From assembly GCA_004299845.1 (NCBI GenBank), contig CP036201.1, positions 3,286,001 through 3,350,000 of the forward strand: 64,000 bases of DNA, in the 5' to 3' direction. The DNA comes from Verrucomicrobia bacterium S94 (GTDB taxonomy: Bacteria > Verrucomicrobiota > Kiritimatiellia > Kiritimatiellales > Pontiellaceae). The notes under the pieces are model-generated. The model did no database searches and was not told the DNA's origin. It saw only the letters and a program-made list of their open reading frames with translations. The position numbers and the translations under genes are program-made. Shown here piece by piece: positions 28,843 to 37,436 of this stretch (position 1 is the first letter of the stretch; each line of letters opens with the position of its first letter).

Positions 28843-29795
28843 CTAGAAGGTTACAATAGATTCCAATGCAACGGTCTGGATGGTATCATCAGCCACCCCG
28901 TCTTCCAATATGTTATATTCCAGAACAAACGACAGATTGTCGGTCAGAACATAGGATGGAGCCACGGTGAATTTTATGTCGTCGTTCACATCGTTCCCGG
29001 CATCATCCTCAACCATCAGTCCACTGGTACGCAGGGTCAGCCCGAACTGATCCGTGAAGGTATAGTTGGCCATCAGCAGCCATCCGAAACCATCCGTACC
29101 TTCCGCACCCCAGTCGAACACAGCGTTGAATTCGGCTGCGAGCAGCAGCTGATCCATCGCATAGCTGGCCCATATATTGAGCAGAGACTGATCGTAGCCG
29201 GGATAGCTTTCTGTGGCCCCGCCGATTAAAACGGTCAGATCTTCAACTCCGGTGAATTTGGCACTGGCCTCTACACCGCCCCGGGACCCATCCTTATCAT
29301 AGTTATCCCAAACGCCGGCAAGAACGGCACCGTATACAGAAAACCAGTCTGCGGCATAGCGTACTGAAGCCCCGTTCTGCATGCCCGGATATACCAGTGT
29401 TGCGGAATATGAATACTGGAAAAGGTTCGGCGCATGATAGGCTTCCCATCCGAGAGAACTGAGAAATTTACCCGCGGTAATGGTCACGTTGGATATTCCG
29501 GAATAGGCCATATAGGCCTGTTCAAGTTCGATGGAGTTCATCACACTGTTGGTGTCGCCGCTTCCGTTCACCCGGGCTTCAAAATAAACATCGTCGGTTA
29601 ATTGTGAGCTGAATTTGATATTTGCGGCATCGAGACCGTACGAAGTATCCGTTCCGGCTTCCGAATCGCTGGCCGAAACCGACATATCAAGGTAGCCCGA
29701 CACTTCAACCCCTTAATGGTGAAACCTTCATCTTCTGCACCAACTGCCACCGAGCCTATTCCGGCCACTACTGTGGCTATAATCATTCTTTTCAT
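28843..29795 (-). pseudogene. Outer-membrane beta-barrel porin, one-base frameshift
   Basis: A start at 29795 gives a signal peptide (MKRMIIATVVAGIGSVAVGA) but then leaves frame. The rest (from ~29703) continues in the next frame as a 286-residue barrel: VSGYLDMSVSASD, LEQAYMAYSGISNVTITAGK, AYHAPNLFQYSYSATLVYP, and it ends ESIVTF with a terminal Phe. That pattern fits BBP2-type porins (outer-membrane diffusion channels). Loss of one G from a run (now GGGG at 29709-29712) would explain the break: with five G the text reads IKGVEVSGYLD. Lying between urtE and ureAB, an intact version would probably let urea pass the outer membrane. A sequencing error or true inactivation are both possible. Confidence 0.75.
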
Positions 29796-29863
29796 GGCTG
29801 TTCTTCCTTACTATGCTTTCTTTCCCTTAGTAGTGGTCGCGGGGTTGTCGCAATGGATGAACG

Positions 29864-30550
29864 TCAGACGTGAAGATACTCTTCCACAAGCTCTTCACGC
29901 AGATGGGTTATTTCATCCGCGGCAACCACGCGGCCGCGATTCATCAAAACGAAGCGGTCACAGAACTCCTTCACAAAATCCAGATACTGCTCAACAATCA
30001 GAATGGTCATGCCCTGTTCCCGGCTGAGGGAACGCAGCACCTCGCCGATCCGCTGAATAATATTCGGCTGAATGCCTTCGGTGGGTTCGTCGAGAATCAG
30101 CAGCTTCGGACGGGTAACCAGTGCGCGGGCAATCGCAAGCTGCTGCTGCTGTCCGCCCGACAGATCCCCGCCCATGCGACTGCGCATTTCATCAAGCACC
30201 GGAAAATATTCAAAGACCTCGGTCGGAATCAGATCCTGTTTCGAGGCCAGACCGGTCCGCAGATTTTCTTCGACGGTGAGTCGGGGAAAAATCTGCCGCC
30301 CCTGCGGCACATAGGCCATCCCCAGCCGAACGCGCTTATGAGGCGGAAGCACCGAAATATCGGTGCCATTAAAAGTCACACTGCCGAAGGAGAGTGAAAG
30401 CAGTCCCATAATATTGCGGACAAGCGTGGTTTTACCCACGCCGTTGCGACCCATAATGCAGACCATTTCCCCGACAGGCACCTCCATCGTTACCTCAAAG
30501 AGCGCCTGAACCCCACCGTACGAAAAACTCATTTTATCAATCTTCAACAT
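29864..30550 (-). CDS. urtE: Urea ABC transporter ATP-binding protein UrtE
   Basis: UrtE is one of two ATPases that drive UrtBC. The 228-residue chain has Walker A MGRNGVGKTT, the ABC signature LSGGQQQQLAIARAL, Walker B LLILDEPTEGIQP and a switch with VEQYLDFVKEF. Length and the GRNGVGKT spelling fit the LivF/UrtE type. It starts two bases after urtD stops. It precedes the porin gene by 68 bases. Confidence 0.93.
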   Translation of the reverse strand: MLKIDKMSFSYGGVQALFEVTMEVPVGEMVCIMGRNGVGKTTLVRNIMGLLSLSFGSVTFNGTDISVLPPHKRVRLGMAYVPQGRQIFPRLTVEENLRTGLASKQDLIPTEVFEYFPVLDEMRSRMGGDLSGGQQQQLAIARALVTRPKLLILDEPTEGIQPNIIQRIGEVLRSLSREQGMTILIVEQYLDFVKEFCDRFVLMNRGRVVAADEITHLREELVEEYLHV

Positions 30551-30552
30551 GA

Positions 30553-31347
30553 TCAGCGTCCCAGGTAGGCCTCAATGACTTCCGGATTATTTTTCACTTC
30601 TTCCAATGGACCTTCAGCCATAGACCGTCCTTCACAGAGCACGGTGACGCGCGAATCCAGCTGACGGACAAAATCCATATCATGCTCAATTACAATCAGA
30701 GTATGGTCTTTTTTCAGTTCCAGCAGCAGTTCCCCGGTCAGCTCGGTTTCGGCATCAGTGAGTCCTGCCGCCGGTTCATCCACCAGCAGCAGGCGCGGCT
30801 GGGAGAGAATCAATGAACTGATGGCCAGCCACTGGCGCTGGCCGTGGCTGAGATAGCGTGCCTCCGTGTCGGCATCATCGGCCAGTCGCACCCGTTCCAG
30901 CAGATGCATAATGCGGTCGTGTTCCACTTTGCTATTCTGTGCAATCAGCGTTTTAAAAACCCCCTTTGAACCAGGCAGCGAAAGCTCCATATTTTCGTAA
31001 ACTGAAAGACTGTCGTATACGGTCGGGGTCTGGAATTTCCGGCCGATGCCCATGCGCACAATTTCGTCCTCCTTTTTCTTCGTAATCTCGGTGCCGTCGA
31101 ACCAGACTTTGCCGGTGGTCGGCCGGGTTTTTCCGGTAATCACATCGCACATCGTTGATTTACCGGCACCGTTCGGTCCGATCACCACCCGCAGTTCGTT
31201 GTGCAGAATGCCAAGATTTTCGAGGTCAAGCGCCTTGAAGCCATCGAATACCGCTGTGATGCCCGACAGAAAAAGGAGATATTTTTTATCCCAAAGCTCA
31301 TTCTGTTCGGGATTGTCGTTTACGTAATCCGGTGTTTTCAGATCCAT
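30553..31347 (-). CDS. urtD: Urea ABC transporter ATP-binding protein UrtD
   Basis: UrtD is the second ATPase (LivG type). In its 264 residues are the Walker A IGPNGAGKST, signature LSHGQRQWLAISSL, Walker B LLLVDEPAAGLT and a closing His loop VIEHDMDFVRQL. The N-terminal ~25 residues extend beyond the typical LivG start, usual for UrtD. Its ATG overlaps the urtC stop by one base, so the pair is translated together. Confidence 0.93.
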   Translation of the reverse strand: MDLKTPDYVNDNPEQNELWDKKYLLFLSGITAVFDGFKALDLENLGILHNELRVVIGPNGAGKSTMCDVITGKTRPTTGKVWFDGTEITKKKEDEIVRMGIGRKFQTPTVYDSLSVYENMELSLPGSKGVFKTLIAQNSKVEHDRIMHLLERVRLADDADTEARYLSHGQRQWLAISSLILSQPRLLLVDEPAAGLTDAETELTGELLLELKKDHTLIVIEHDMDFVRQLDSRVTVLCEGRSMAEGPLEEVKNNPEVIEAYLGR

Positions 31348-32504
31348 CAGTCAAGCTCCGCCAGTTTACCGATAAGCTTCCGCCAAAGACCGACAATTCC
31401 ATGGGGCAGCGCCAGCACGACCACAATAAACAGCAGCCCGAGCACAAACGGCCAGTAATCGGGTTTCCAGTCAAAACGGCCGATGCTCCACTGCGAAGTC
31501 ATCATGCTGTAAAGCAGGTTGATCACCAGCGCACCGGTAACCGCCCCGACCAATGTACCGCGTCCGCCGACCGCCACCCAGATCACCATAAGGATCGACC
31601 AGCGCGCTTCCATATAGGAAGGGGTCATAATATTCGCCTGCGGCGTATACAACAGTCCGGCCAGCCCGGCCAGCATGCCGGCAAATACAAAGATGGCGGT
31701 TTTATAGGCATAGGGTTTATAGCCGGCAAACCGCAATGCGGTTTCGGAATCGCGCACCGCCAGCAGCACCCGGCCGAAACGTGTTTTGGTGATCAGCAGA
31801 CAGATCAGATAGGCCCCGATCAGACAGAGCAGCGTAACCACATACAGCCCGATCTTTGTCGACGGATCGCTCAGGTCGTGCCCTGCAATGGTTTTGAAAT
31901 GCGTCAGCCCGTTGGTCCCGCAGAGCTTCATCTCGTTTTTACTGAAAAACATCATGGCCGCAACCGTCAAAGCCTGCGTAAGAATCGAGAAATAGACGCC
32001 ACGCACCCGACTCAGAAATCCGGCAAATCCAATGCACCCTGCAACCAGCCCCGGAAGCAGAATACCGAGAATAACCGTCAGCGTGAACGGTTTGAAGATC
32101 TGCCAGAACCAGGGCAGCACTTCCATGCCGCGCGTTTCACCGATTTTATACGGGTAAACCACATACAGCGCTTCCGGAATACCATTGTGCAACGTGCCCT
32201 GATGCGCCAGATGAATACCCATGGCATACCCGCCGAGTGCAAAGAAAAAAGCCTGACACAGACTGAGGATTCCGGTGTAGCCCCAGATCAGATCGAGTCC
32301 CAGCGCCACAATCGCCAACGCCATATAACGCCCGGCCATATTAACCGTTTCAACAGAAACCAGTCCGGCCTGTGCCAGCAGGGGCAGCAGCACGGCAATA
32401 GCCAGCACCACACCGGCAAACGATATATTCATCTGTCCGGCGGAAGTTCCGCAACGCGATCCAAGATGGATACCGGCCGGTTCATTCATCGTTCGCTCAG
32501 TCAT
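31347..32504 (-). CDS. urtC: Urea ABC transporter permease UrtC
   Basis: UrtC forms half of the inner-membrane channel (LivM type). A start at 32504 (MTERTMNEP..) is favoured: GGGAGG lies seven bases upstream inside the urtB tail, and it overlaps the urtB stop by eight bases. The 385-residue chain has about ten membrane helices and the family motif region ALGLDLIWGYTGILSLCQAFFFALGGYAMG, and ends with a basic tail. The permease EAA-like loop LAVRDSETALRFAGYKPY is present, which contacts the ATPases. Confidence 0.92.
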   Translation of the reverse strand: MTERTMNEPAGIHLGSRCGTSAGQMNISFAGVVLAIAVLLPLLAQAGLVSVETVNMAGRYMALAIVALGLDLIWGYTGILSLCQAFFFALGGYAMGIHLAHQGTLHNGIPEALYVVYPYKIGETRGMEVLPWFWQIFKPFTLTVILGILLPGLVAGCIGFAGFLSRVRGVYFSILTQALTVAAMMFFSKNEMKLCGTNGLTHFKTIAGHDLSDPSTKIGLYVVTLLCLIGAYLICLLITKTRFGRVLLAVRDSETALRFAGYKPYAYKTAIFVFAGMLAGLAGLLYTPQANIMTPSYMEARWSILMVIWVAVGGRGTLVGAVTGALVINLLYSMMTSQWSIGRFDWKPDYWPFVLGLLFIVVVLALPHGIVGLWRKLIGKLAELD

Positions 32505-34125
32505 CGGCCAACCTCCCTTTCGGAGCAAAGAGACCGGACGGTTTGAACTGTATGAAGGTGATCACCACGACCAGCACAATGATCTTGGCCCATACCGCAC
32601 CGAAAAAAGTGCCTTCCAGCAGTTTATTCAACAACCCGAGTCCCATGCCGCTGCAGACCACCCCGGCCAGATTACCCACTCCGCCGGTCACCACCACGAG
32701 GAAGGAATCAACAATATAGTTCTGGCCCATATCCGGTGTGATTCCGCCGATGGTCGTCAAAGCATATCCCGCAATTCCGGCCAGACCGGAACCGAGCATA
32801 AACGTAAAACTGTCGGTCATCCGGGTGTTGATTCCCATCGAAGCCGCCATATCACGGTTTTGAATCACCGCCCGCATTTTAAGACCCAGCGAGGTGAAGC
32901 GCATCAGCGCCACTACTCCGCCCACACAGACCGCACAGAGAAAAAAGATGAAAATCCGGTTAAAGGAAAGGCTCATGCCCTCGGAAAGTTCAATGCCACC
33001 CTGCAGCCAGACCGGGGAGTTCGACGGCCGGTTGTCACCGAAAATCAGGCGGATGGTCTGAATCAGTATTAAACCGACGCCATACGTGGCGAGCAGCGAT
33101 TCAAGCGGCCGTTTATAGAGCCGCCGCACCACCGTCCATTCAATCAGACCGCCGAAGGCGGCCGACATCAGAAACGCCGCCGGCAATGCCAGCACATAAT
33201 AGATGCTGTTCGGGGAATCCGGCGTATGTCCGAAAAACAGCTGCATGCAGTAAGTCGTGTATGCGCCGATCATCATCATTTCGCCGTGTGCCATATTGAT
33301 GACACCCATCATGCCGAAGGTCACCGCCAGCCCCAGTGCCATCAACACCAGCACGGAACCGGTGGAAATTCCGGAATTCAGAATATTGAACGTACTGATC
33401 AGTCGTTCACGGGCAGTAATCCGGGCCAGCGCGGTTTTCACGGCCGCCGCAACCCCGGGATCATCCATATTTTCGATAAAGGAACGGGCACGGATACTGC
33501 GGATTTTTCCAAGCTCTTTCACCGCCGCACGTTTCTCCTCTTCCGATCCAAACCGTAGCTGCAGCAGCGCCAGGCTTTCGTTGGCACTTTTACGGATATT
33601 CCGTTTCGGATCGGATTCCGAAAGTTTAAAAAGGGTTTCGCGAAGACCTTCAATATCCTTACCGAGCCCGGAGCGGCGCACCGCTTCCAGCCGCCGGCTG
33701 TGATCCGGCGCATGCAGCTCCAGCAGCATAATCGCATTCAGTACATTTTTTCGTTCGCGGCGCGACGGCTCAACCAGCTCCGTTTCCTCGATCGGAACAA
33801 TCCGCACTGCACCGGATTCATCCTTCAGCGGTTCCCGGCTGAAGAGATCGCCGAGATGAACAAATTCATCCAGATCATCGTTTTCAGTAACCTCCAGCCC
33901 CAGAACCAGCTGATCATTCCAGAGATAAAGACTGCCCAGCCGGTAATCCCCGAGAATCCGAATCAGACGCTGATCTCCGGTTTCGACCAGTCTGGCCAGT
34001 GTAACCTTTCGATGATCCGCATCCGATGAAGCCAGCGCTTTAAGCAGATTTTCAACCGGATCCGCAACAGCCGTCATTCCGAAAAAACACAGCAGTCCGG
34101 TAAAAATAACGTTAAGTTTATTCAT
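32497..34125 (-). CDS. urtB: Urea ABC transporter permease UrtB
   Basis: UrtB is the LivH-type channel half. The start MNKLNVIF at 34123-34125 begins a signal-like hydrophobic stretch; the upstream extension to 34176 looks untranslated. The N-terminal ~240 residues form a periplasmic region with HEAT-like repeats (DADHRKVTLARLVETGDQRL, DPKRNIRKSANESLALLQLRF), which is characteristic of UrtB. The membrane part begins near NSGISTGSVLVLMALGLAVTFGMMGVINMAHGEM, and the EAA-type loop is MRAVIQNRDMAASMGINTRM. The 542-residue size fits the family. Confidence 0.92.
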   Translation of the reverse strand: MNKLNVIFTGLLCFFGMTAVADPVENLLKALASSDADHRKVTLARLVETGDQRLIRILGDYRLGSLYLWNDQLVLGLEVTENDDLDEFVHLGDLFSREPLKDESGAVRIVPIEETELVEPSRRERKNVLNAIMLLELHAPDHSRRLEAVRRSGLGKDIEGLRETLFKLSESDPKRNIRKSANESLALLQLRFGSEEEKRAAVKELGKIRSIRARSFIENMDDPGVAAAVKTALARITARERLISTFNILNSGISTGSVLVLMALGLAVTFGMMGVINMAHGEMMMIGAYTTYCMQLFFGHTPDSPNSIYYVLALPAAFLMSAAFGGLIEWTVVRRLYKRPLESLLATYGVGLILIQTIRLIFGDNRPSNSPVWLQGGIELSEGMSLSFNRIFIFFLCAVCVGGVVALMRFTSLGLKMRAVIQNRDMAASMGINTRMTDSFTFMLGSGLAGIAGYALTTIGGITPDMGQNYIVDSFLVVVTGGVGNLAGVVCSGMGLGLLNKLLEGTFFGAVWAKIIVLVVVITFIQFKPSGLFAPKGRLADD

Positions 34126-34193
34126 GAATTCCAGAGATGGGGAGACATAAGGCTGCCGGGACTCACGCCCCGACAACCCTACTGGAGGAGAGA

Positions 34194-35447
34194 TTATTTT
34201 TTCGGACCGCCGGTCGGTGCCGGGAAGTTTCCGTCGGTATGCAGCAGTTTACTGTAGGAATCCGGCTCAACAAGACCGTCGGATTCATACACAATTTTGA
34301 ACTGACCGTTTTTCAGAATTTCACCCACATACACCGGTTTATAGGTGTGCTGATTACTTTCATGAAATTTCTTTTTACCTCCGGGCGCGTCAAATTCGAG
34401 CCCGTAAAGTGCTTCGCGAACCGCATCCACATCGGTGGTTCCCGCTTTTTCGCAGCCCATGGCCCAGGCTTTAACCCCGAAATACGCCGCTTCGATCGGA
34501 TCATCGGTCACACGGTCTTTACCGCCGGGCAGGTTGTTTTCCGCGCAGTATGCTTTGAAGGCTTTCACGAATGCTTTGTTTTCCGGTGTTTTAATGCTCT
34601 GGAAATAGTTCCAGGCGGCCAGATGGCCTACCAGCGGCTGAACATCCATTGCGCGCAACTCATCTTCTGCAACCGAAAAGGCCATAATCGGGCAGAGTTC
34701 CGAAGTCAGACCCTGGTTGGCAAATTCCTTATAGAATGGAACATTGCTGTCCCCATTGATCGTAGACAATACACAGGCATCGCCGGAGGCGCCGAACTTT
34801 TTGATATTTGCAACAATCGTCTGATAATCCTGGTGATGAAACGGAGTGTATTCTTCGTATATATTTTCGTCCGGTACGCCGACGCTTTTCAGATAGGCTT
34901 TCAGCACTTTATTGGCCGTACGCGGAAACACATAATCGGTGCCCAGCAGATAAAATTTGGTGCAGCCCATTTCCTTCATCATATATTCCGCCGCCGGAAC
35001 CAGCTGCTGATTCGGAGATGCACCGGTATAGAATACATTCAGTGATTGTTCCTCGCCCTCGTACTGCACCGGATAAAACAGCAGTTCATTATATTCCTCA
35101 AAAACCGGAAGGCACGATTTACGACTGACTGATGTCCAGCAGCCGAAGGTTACCGCCACCTTTTCCTTGGTGATCAACTCTTTCGCCTTTTCATTGAACA
35201 GCGGCCAGTCCGATGCCGGATCAACCACCACGGCCTCCACTTTTTTTCCGAGAACACCGCCGGAGGCATTCAATTCCTCCACCGCCATCAGCACGACATC
35301 TTTAAGCGATGTTTCAGAAATCGCCATCGTGCCACTGAGCGAATGAAGCACACCGACTTTAATCGTCTCTTCAGCCTGGGCATCAGTCGCCGCACCAAAG
35401 CCGGCCATCGCAAGGACGGAGGCCGCAATGAAATATTTCCTGTTCAT
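34194..35447 (-). CDS. urtA: Urea ABC transporter substrate-binding protein UrtA
   Basis: UrtA is the periplasmic urea-binding protein. The ATG 35445-35447 has GGAG six bases upstream and opens a Sec signal (MNRKYFIAASVLAMAGFGAATDAQA). The extension to 35477 is dropped. Recognisable family text includes KVGVLHSLSGTMAISETSLKD, VAVTFGCWTSVSRKSCLPVFEE, LFYPVQYEGEEQSLNVFYTGA and the later FHHQDYQTIVANIK. The mature 392-residue protein is the usual size. As first gene of the operon, its upstream region carries the sigma-54 type promoter described separately. Confidence 0.95.
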   Translation of the reverse strand: MNRKYFIAASVLAMAGFGAATDAQAEETIKVGVLHSLSGTMAISETSLKDVVLMAVEELNASGGVLGKKVEAVVVDPASDWPLFNEKAKELITKEKVAVTFGCWTSVSRKSCLPVFEEYNELLFYPVQYEGEEQSLNVFYTGASPNQQLVPAAEYMMKEMGCTKFYLLGTDYVFPRTANKVLKAYLKSVGVPDENIYEEYTPFHHQDYQTIVANIKKFGASGDACVLSTINGDSNVPFYKEFANQGLTSELCPIMAFSVAEDELRAMDVQPLVGHLAAWNYFQSIKTPENKAFVKAFKAYCAENNLPGGKDRVTDDPIEAAYFGVKAWAMGCEKAGTTDVDAVREALYGLEFDAPGGKKKFHESNQHTYKPVYVGEILKNGQFKIVYESDGLVEPDSYSKLLHTDGNFPAPTGGPKK

Positions 35448-35512
35448 AAGTATCTCCTGCTTCTGGGTTAGGTTCAATCTTCAGCAAATAGTGCATCCGA
35501 GCCTGACCCTTT

Positions 35513-35528
35513 CGCAGATGACGTGCCA
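35513..35528 (-). promoter_or_regulatory. Sigma-54 (RpoN) type -24/-12 promoter of the urea operon
   Basis: On the minus strand TGGCACGTCATCTGCG matches the consensus TGGCACG-N4-TTGC with one change (C for the first T). The invariant GG and GC are present with the required ten-base spacing. Its predicted start lies about 55 bases before the urtA ATG, leaving a plausible leader with GGAG. Sigma-54 promoters serve nitrogen-regulated transporters and need an enhancer-binding activator such as NtrC. I could not pick out activator sites in the AT-rich bases upstream. Confidence 0.6.
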
Positions 35529-35832
35529 CCAGAAGGTTATAAAATATGTATAAAATTATCATCTAAATCATAAATACCTTTTAAACAAGAAGTTAAGAAA
35601 AATGAAAAACACTTTCTATCCTATCGGAGCAGCGGTAATCCTACTCTTATATATTACATATATGTTTTATATCTATACATATGATTCATATATGTATTTA
35701 CATTTATACAGCAACTCTTCCCGCGCGTTCCATCGGTCTCTCTTTCAGAAAAAAAGATAAAGAAACAATAATTATCCGGGGCACCCGTTTAATGAACACG
35801 AGCAATAAACAATTCAACCCCAGGAGATAAAA
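35529..35832. other. AT-rich divergent intergenic region with TACATATATG palindromes
   Basis: Between urtA and the EF-hand gene the DNA is strongly AT-rich, with two CATATATG palindromes (near 35657-35665 and 35686-35696) and an unusual run of TA-rich tracts near 35640-35710. Such DNA may be bent and could hold activator sites for the sigma-54 promoter or the divergent promoter. No gene or RNA was recognised. GGAG lies about ten bases before the EF-hand ATG. Confidence 0.5.
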
Positions 35833-36447
35833 ATGAATAACAAGGTATGGCAGACAGCAGGACTCATGATGGCACTCTTTGGTGCAGCCTATGTTGCAGA
35901 AGCACAGCGCCCCGGCGGACAGCGTCCGAACTTTGAAGAAATGCTGAAAAAATATGACGCCGACGGCGACGGACAACTTAGTGAAACCGAACGCGAAACC
36001 ATGCGCAGTGAAATGCGCCAGCGCGGCGGTCAACGCGGAGAACGCGGAGAGCGCCCGAACTTCGAAGAAATGCTGAAAAAATATGACGCCGATGGCGACG
36101 GAAAGCTCAATGAAACCGAACGTGAAACCATGCGCAGCGAAATGCGTCAGCGCGGCGGTCAAGGGCGCCGAGGTCCTGGCGGCACTGCCGCAATGCTGAA
36201 AAAATATGATACCGACGGAAGCGGCGAACTGTCGGCGGCTGAACTCGAAAAACTGATGGAAGACCAGAAGTCCAATCCGGATGCCAAAGCAGAAAACGGA
36301 CGTCCCGACCGCGGACAGGATCGCCAACGTGGTCCGCGGATGAACCGCGAAGAAGCCATGGCAAAATATGACACCGACGGCGATGGAAAACTCAGCGAAA
36401 CCGAACGTGAAGCCATGCGGAATGATATGCGGAAAAACCGCAACTAA
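35833..36447 (+). CDS. Secreted EF-hand repeat protein
   Basis: A signal peptide (MNNKVWQTAGLMMALFGAAYVAEA) is followed by four EF-hand calcium loops of the form D-x-D-G-D-G: YDADGDGQLSETE, YDADGDGKLNETE, YDTDGSGELSAAE and YDTDGDGKLSETE. The loops are joined by Arg/Gly/Gln-rich spacers. The first two units are nearly identical at both DNA and protein level, a sign of recent internal duplication. It probably binds Ca2+ outside the inner membrane; its partner is unknown. It is transcribed away from urtA. An overlapping minus-strand frame of 279 codons is a shadow of the repeats. Confidence 0.85.
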   Translation: MNNKVWQTAGLMMALFGAAYVAEAQRPGGQRPNFEEMLKKYDADGDGQLSETERETMRSEMRQRGGQRGERGERPNFEEMLKKYDADGDGKLNETERETMRSEMRQRGGQGRRGPGGTAAMLKKYDTDGSGELSAAELEKLMEDQKSNPDAKAENGRPDRGQDRQRGPRMNREEAMAKYDTDGDGKLSETEREAMRNDMRKNRN

Positions 36448-36482
36448 GCATTCCTTCAGAAAAGGCGGCTTCGGCCGCTGCC

Positions 36483-36515
36483 AGCACTCAGATTCTATTT
36501 TCTGAGTGCTTTTTT
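36483..36515 (+). terminator. Rho-independent terminator of the EF-hand gene
   Basis: AGCACTCAGA (36483-36492) pairs with TCTGAGTGCT (36501-36510) around an eight-base loop and is followed by TTTTT. All ten stem positions pair. It lies 36 bases after the EF-hand stop codon; a further weaker hairpin with AGGCGGCTTCGGCCGC precedes it. Confidence 0.9.
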
Positions 36516-36587
36516 GTGCTGTAAACAGAATGACAATCAGCAATGCATGACTGCTGTCGCCGCCCTTTTTATATCCGGTAATAACCT

Positions 36588-37436
36588 CTACCGCGACCGG
36601 TTCCGGTTTGAAGAAGAGTTCCTGGAAGAGGAATTCGAATTTCTGCTGTTCGATGAATTCCGGTCCGACGACTGATTTCTCTGACCCCCGGGCTGAAAAC
36701 CGCCTGCAATCCGTTCCGCCAGCCGGGCCCGTTGTTCAGGCGACATGGATTCCACCATGGAACGCATCTGCTGAAAAGCCTGTGCCCGCTGCTGCATGGA
36801 AGAGTTCTGCGGAGCTTTCCGTGCGGTATTTTTTGAATTGTTCGCTGTTTTCGATCCTCCCTGCTCGGTTACCGTCAGTAAACCCTGACCATAGCCCGCT
36901 TCCGCACTGTCCTTGACATGTTTGGAAGGGGTATAATCCACCAGATAGGTTTCCACCTCACCGGTGATGATGTGTTCTACTATCACACCCTCGAAAGTAA
37001 TCTCCTTGATATCCCACTCGCTGAGAAAATCAACAATCGGTTTGCGCACATCCCGCGGATCCGTAATCCGGCTGATGACGGAATCCACGTCTCCTTTCCA
37101 GACCCGAAGATTGGCTTCTGGACGGTATTTAAGCGAAAAAACCGCACTGCTTTCATCACCGACATAAACCCCTTTCACCAGCAGATCGGGAAAGGTGTTC
37201 TGTCCGGTCGCTTTACGTTCTTTCACAAACAGGTGTTTTTCAACCACCTCCTCCATCGTAGGCAGATCGTTTCCGGGGTCCAGGTTTTCCGGAACCCGGA
37301 CATCGTAAGCGGTTTCTCCATCCATCGATAAATCAATATCCAGCGGAGCACGTGCGGAAATGACAACCGCCACCGCACCGGCGGTACAGAGAATGCCCAG
37401 TCCGGGGATCATAAAACGGGTATATTTCAAATTCAT
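36588..37436 (-). CDS. GspC-like type II secretion protein with Ser/Asn-rich tail
   Basis: This 282-residue protein is the last gene of the gsp operon. It has one N-terminal membrane helix (~10-27) and then a GspC/HR-like periplasmic part with LFVKERKATGQNTFPDLLVKGV and FSLKYRPEANLRVWKGD, where the family's VALIE-type strands would lie. The C-terminal ~85 residues are low-complexity and include MSPEQRARLAERIAGGF then a long Ser/Asn/Arg run. GspC links the inner-membrane platform to the secretin GspD. Assignment rests on layout and the HR-like block, so it is moderately sure. ATGA overlap with the gspM-like gene shows coupling. Confidence 0.6.
   Translation of the reverse strand: MNLKYTRFMIPGLGILCTAGAVAVVISARAPLDIDLSMDGETAYDVRVPENLDPGNDLPTMEEVVEKHLFVKERKATGQNTFPDLLVKGVYVGDESSAVFSLKYRPEANLRVWKGDVDSVISRITDPRDVRKPIVDFLSEWDIKEITFEGVIVEHIITGEVETYLVDYTPSKHVKDSAEAGYGQGLLTVTEQGGSKTANNSKNTARKAPQNSSMQQRAQAFQQMRSMVESMSPEQRARLAERIAGGFQPGGQRNQSSDRNSSNSRNSNSSSRNSSSNRNRSR

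Noticed and set aside
31332-32546. 404-codon plus-strand frame opposite urtC
   Set aside because: Antisense frame of low-quality His/Gln/Asn-rich text; urtC is well supported.
35704-36543. 279-codon minus-strand frame over the EF-hand gene
   Set aside because: It mirrors the plus-strand EF-hand repeats (same coordinates, repeated FGF/SVAVGVIFF text) and lacks a ribosome binding site; it is an antisense shadow.
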